Assembly: GCA_003577165.1 (NCBI GenBank)
Contig: QEUM01000013.1
Coordinates: 1-64,000, forward strand
DNA: 64,000 bases
From: Armatimonadota bacterium
GTDB taxonomy: Bacteria > Armatimonadota > Fimbriimonadia > Fimbriimonadales > ATM1
Direction: 5' to 3'
The notes under the pieces are model-generated. The model had not been told where the DNA came from. It ran no database searches and was given only the letters and a program-made list of their open reading frames with translations. Of this stretch, positions 62,253-64,000 are shown piece by piece. A program made the position numbers and the translations under genes. Numbering within the stretch: the stretch's first letter is position 1; every line of letters begins with the position of its first letter.

Positions 62253-62345
62253 CCCGCGCCAGAACCGTCTGTTCCGAAGGGCTCGCCCGCGCCCGAGGGG
62301 TTGGCGCGTGCGTTCAGCGGCCTCCTCTATGTCGCGGGTAGGGAG

Positions 62346-63629
62346 ATGAGCAACCAGGAACTCACGATCCACTTCTTTCTCCAGTTCACGGTGATCGTCA
62401 TCGTCTGTCGGCTCGTCGGGTGGGCTGCCAGGAGAATGGGGCAGGCGCAGGTTGTGGGAGAGATGATCGCCGGCGTCCTGCTCGGGCCTTCCCTTTTCGG
62501 CGCGGTTCTGCCCGAGTGGTCGGAGTACCTGTTCCCACGAAACCTGCCTGCGAGCGCGGGTTCCGAAGGTTGGGTAGCTCACCCAAGCATGTCCATCCTG
62601 TTCGTCGTGAGCCAACTTGGTCTCGCGCTGTACATGTTTGTCGTTGGCCTCGAATTCAATGTATCGCTTCTGCTCGAACGTGGAAAGGCGGCTTTGTGGG
62701 TGTCATCGGCGGGCATTCTGTTTCCCTTCGTCCTGGGAGTTGCCGTGACGCCTGTTCTGCTCGGAACTCCTGGGGTGTTCTTCCCCAAGGACATCTCCTT
62801 CGGTACCGGGGCGCTGTACGTTGGTGCGGCGATGTCCATTACGGCGTTCCCGATGCTCGCGCGAATTCTCTACGAGCATAAGATCGCGGCGACGCGAACG
62901 GGAACGCTAACCCTCGCTGCCGGGGCGATGAACGACGCACTCGCTTGGGGGCTGCTGGCAGTCGTTCTCGCTGCCTCGCAGAACGACTACCGCGTTGCGG
63001 TAATCGCGCTCGTCGGGGGGGCGGTTTTCGTAGCAGGTTCTTTCGGGTTGGCGCGGCCGATTCTGGCGCTGCTCGAAGAACGGACTCGGAGACTCAACGA
63101 ACTTCGGCACTCGACGCTCGCGGCTGCGCTCGCCTACATGCTTCTCGCGTGTTGGATCACGGAACTTATCGGGCTTTACGCCGTCTTCGGCGCGTTCCTC
63201 GCGGGGGCCTGCATGCCTCGCGGCCGCGTAGCGAATGAACTAAAGGCGAGGATCGAAACCCTTTGCAGCGTGATGCTGCTCCCCCTGTTCTTCACATTCA
63301 GCGGTCTCAACACGCAGATCGGCCTGCTGAACACGCCTTATCTGGCGTTGATCGCCGTCCTGCTCTGCGCGCTCGCCATACTTGGGAAGGGACTCGGGTG
63401 CGCTCTCGCCGCTCGGATGTCGGGAGAGAGTTGGCAGAGTTCGGCCACCATCGGCACCCTCATGAACGCGCGTGGGCTGATGGAACTCATCATCCTCAAC
63501 ATCGGACTACAGCAAGGGATCATCACGGGAGAGCTCTTCACGACGCTCGTTCTGATGGCGCTCTTTACGACGCTGATGACTTCACCTCTGTTTCGAGCGT
63601 TCAACCGATCGGGCCAGGAAGTCGCTTAG
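62346..63629 (+). CDS. CPA2-type Na+/H+ antiporter
   Basis: The 427-residue protein starts at ATG 62346. It has about 12 helices with MGQAQVVGEMIAGVLLGPSLFG, VSQLGLALYMFVVGLEFNVS, YVGAAMSITAFPMLARILYE, AAGAMNDALAWGLLAVVLAA (ion-binding Asp) and LMNARGLMELIILNIGLQQG near the end. It lacks a C-terminal regulatory domain. Function: inner-membrane cation/proton exchange. Its stop overlaps the convergent next gene by 4 bases. Confidence 0.88.
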   Translation: MSNQELTIHFFLQFTVIVIVCRLVGWAARRMGQAQVVGEMIAGVLLGPSLFGAVLPEWSEYLFPRNLPASAGSEGWVAHPSMSILFVVSQLGLALYMFVVGLEFNVSLLLERGKAALWVSSAGILFPFVLGVAVTPVLLGTPGVFFPKDISFGTGALYVGAAMSITAFPMLARILYEHKIAATRTGTLTLAAGAMNDALAWGLLAVVLAASQNDYRVAVIALVGGAVFVAGSFGLARPILALLEERTRRLNELRHSTLAAALAYMLLACWITELIGLYAVFGAFLAGACMPRGRVANELKARIETLCSVMLLPLFFTFSGLNTQIGLLNTPYLALIAVLLCALAILGKGLGCALAARMSGESWQSSATIGTLMNARGLMELIILNIGLQQGIITGELFTTLVLMALFTTLMTSPLFRAFNRSGQEVA

Positions 63630-64000
63630 TCCGATGCGCCGCTCGTACTCGCAATCAGGCTCTCGATGCGCGCATTCAGATCGACGTTGAGGTGGATCTG
63701 TTCGCCCTCGCGAGGCGAGCCGATCTGCAGCCGCGGCTTATTGGGATCGAGTTTGCCGCGAATCCAACCTTCCCCAAGCATCACCTCCAGCACTTGCACG
63801 GCCTGCTTCACGGTGAACGACTCGGCTCCTATGTTCTGCCGGCCCGTCAGGGCGCGGGAAGCTTCTTTGAGGATGTCTACAATGTTCTTGTGCTTCTCGA
63901 CGCAGCTGAGCATGACGGCAAAGAGGCCCGTGACCGGGAGCCGCTTTCCTTGGCGAACCCAGCACGGGACGACCTCGATCCGTCCGTCTCGAAACACTGG
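63626..64000 (-). CDS. C-terminal part of a protein cut by the window end
   Basis: The visible 123-residue frame continues to the window edge, so the true start is outside. It reads RIEVVPCWVRQGKRLPVTGL, then VEKHKNIVDILKEASRALTG, VKQAVQVLEVMLGEGWIRGK and ends ARIESLIASTSGASD. The helical run with WIRGKLDPNKPRL resembles a winged-helix-like segment. I do not recognise the family. Convergent with the antiporter. Confidence 0.45.
   Translation of the reverse strand, partial: PVFRDGRIEVVPCWVRQGKRLPVTGLFAVMLSCVEKHKNIVDILKEASRALTGRQNIGAESFTVKQAVQVLEVMLGEGWIRGKLDPNKPRLQIGSPREGEQIHLNVDLNARIESLIASTSGASD

Overview
This is a high-GC bacterial chromosome segment. The organism looks like a free-living, flagellated, diderm-type bacterium close to the Armatimonadota (Fimbriimonadia-like). 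That placement is an inference. It rests on three single-copy prepilin-type proteins with an [16 protein letters not shown]-type N-terminus and scattered genomic positions, frequent GTG/TTG starts behind good Shine-Dalgarno sites, LolA-like and PEP-CTERM-like secreted proteins, and a divergent flagellar export operon. No rRNA or CRISPR is present. Three tRNAs are (Thr-CGT, Leu-CAG and an Ile2-type CAT).

Layout. 0-5 kb is accessory: a NYN-domain gene sits between two copies of the 3' end of a CbiX-like gene, followed by a GNAT/DUF1778 toxin-antitoxin pair beside a truncated fibronectin-type fragment, and two orphan membrane proteins. 5-24 kb is mostly housekeeping: guaA, a membrane-protein operon (DUF4129/DUF4350), ispH, a thioredoxin-like gene with an in-frame TGA at the first redox position, lemA-DUF2207, ilvC with an M1 peptidase, hrcA, a LolA-like protein and an M61 peptidase. 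24-26.4 kb holds a prepilin-type gene, two 21-nt minisatellites and a C-terminally short phenylalanine hydroxylase. 26.5-34.8 kb is a glycan-use cluster (clan-D-like glycosidase, MFS transporter, sugar kinase, AGE-type epimerase, GH29 fucosidase), in which three reading frames appear broken. 34.8-36.5 kb has tRNAs, ubiX and surE. 36.6-42.5 kb is a compact flagellar operon fliL-fliM-fliY-fliO-fliP-fliQ-fliR-flhB. Next comes a prepilin-type gene preceded by a clear TPP riboswitch.

44-57 kb is the most unusual stretch. It holds repeat clusters, a PEP-CTERM-like protein, a HEPN-motif protein, and pieces of uvrA in three places with other genes between them. It also has a REP-associated tyrosine transposase (RAYT), REP-like palindromic repeats, and a run of small same-strand orphan genes, several directly preceded by a repeat copy. 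It ends at a tRNA-Ile2 gene. 57-64 kb returns to ordinary genes: an ECF sigma factor with a membrane partner carrying an STN-like domain, a prepilin-type gene, ppdK and a CPA2 antiporter.

The strongest candidates for something new are: (i) the LolA-like/thioredoxin fusion with a W-TGA-G-F-C motif and a SECIS-like hairpin, read as a selenoprotein; (ii) the RAYT/REP cassette-like array within the shattered uvrA region; (iii) a TPP riboswitch whose only visible downstream gene is a prepilin-like protein. Functions come from recognising motifs and family signatures by eye; no database search or folding program was run.
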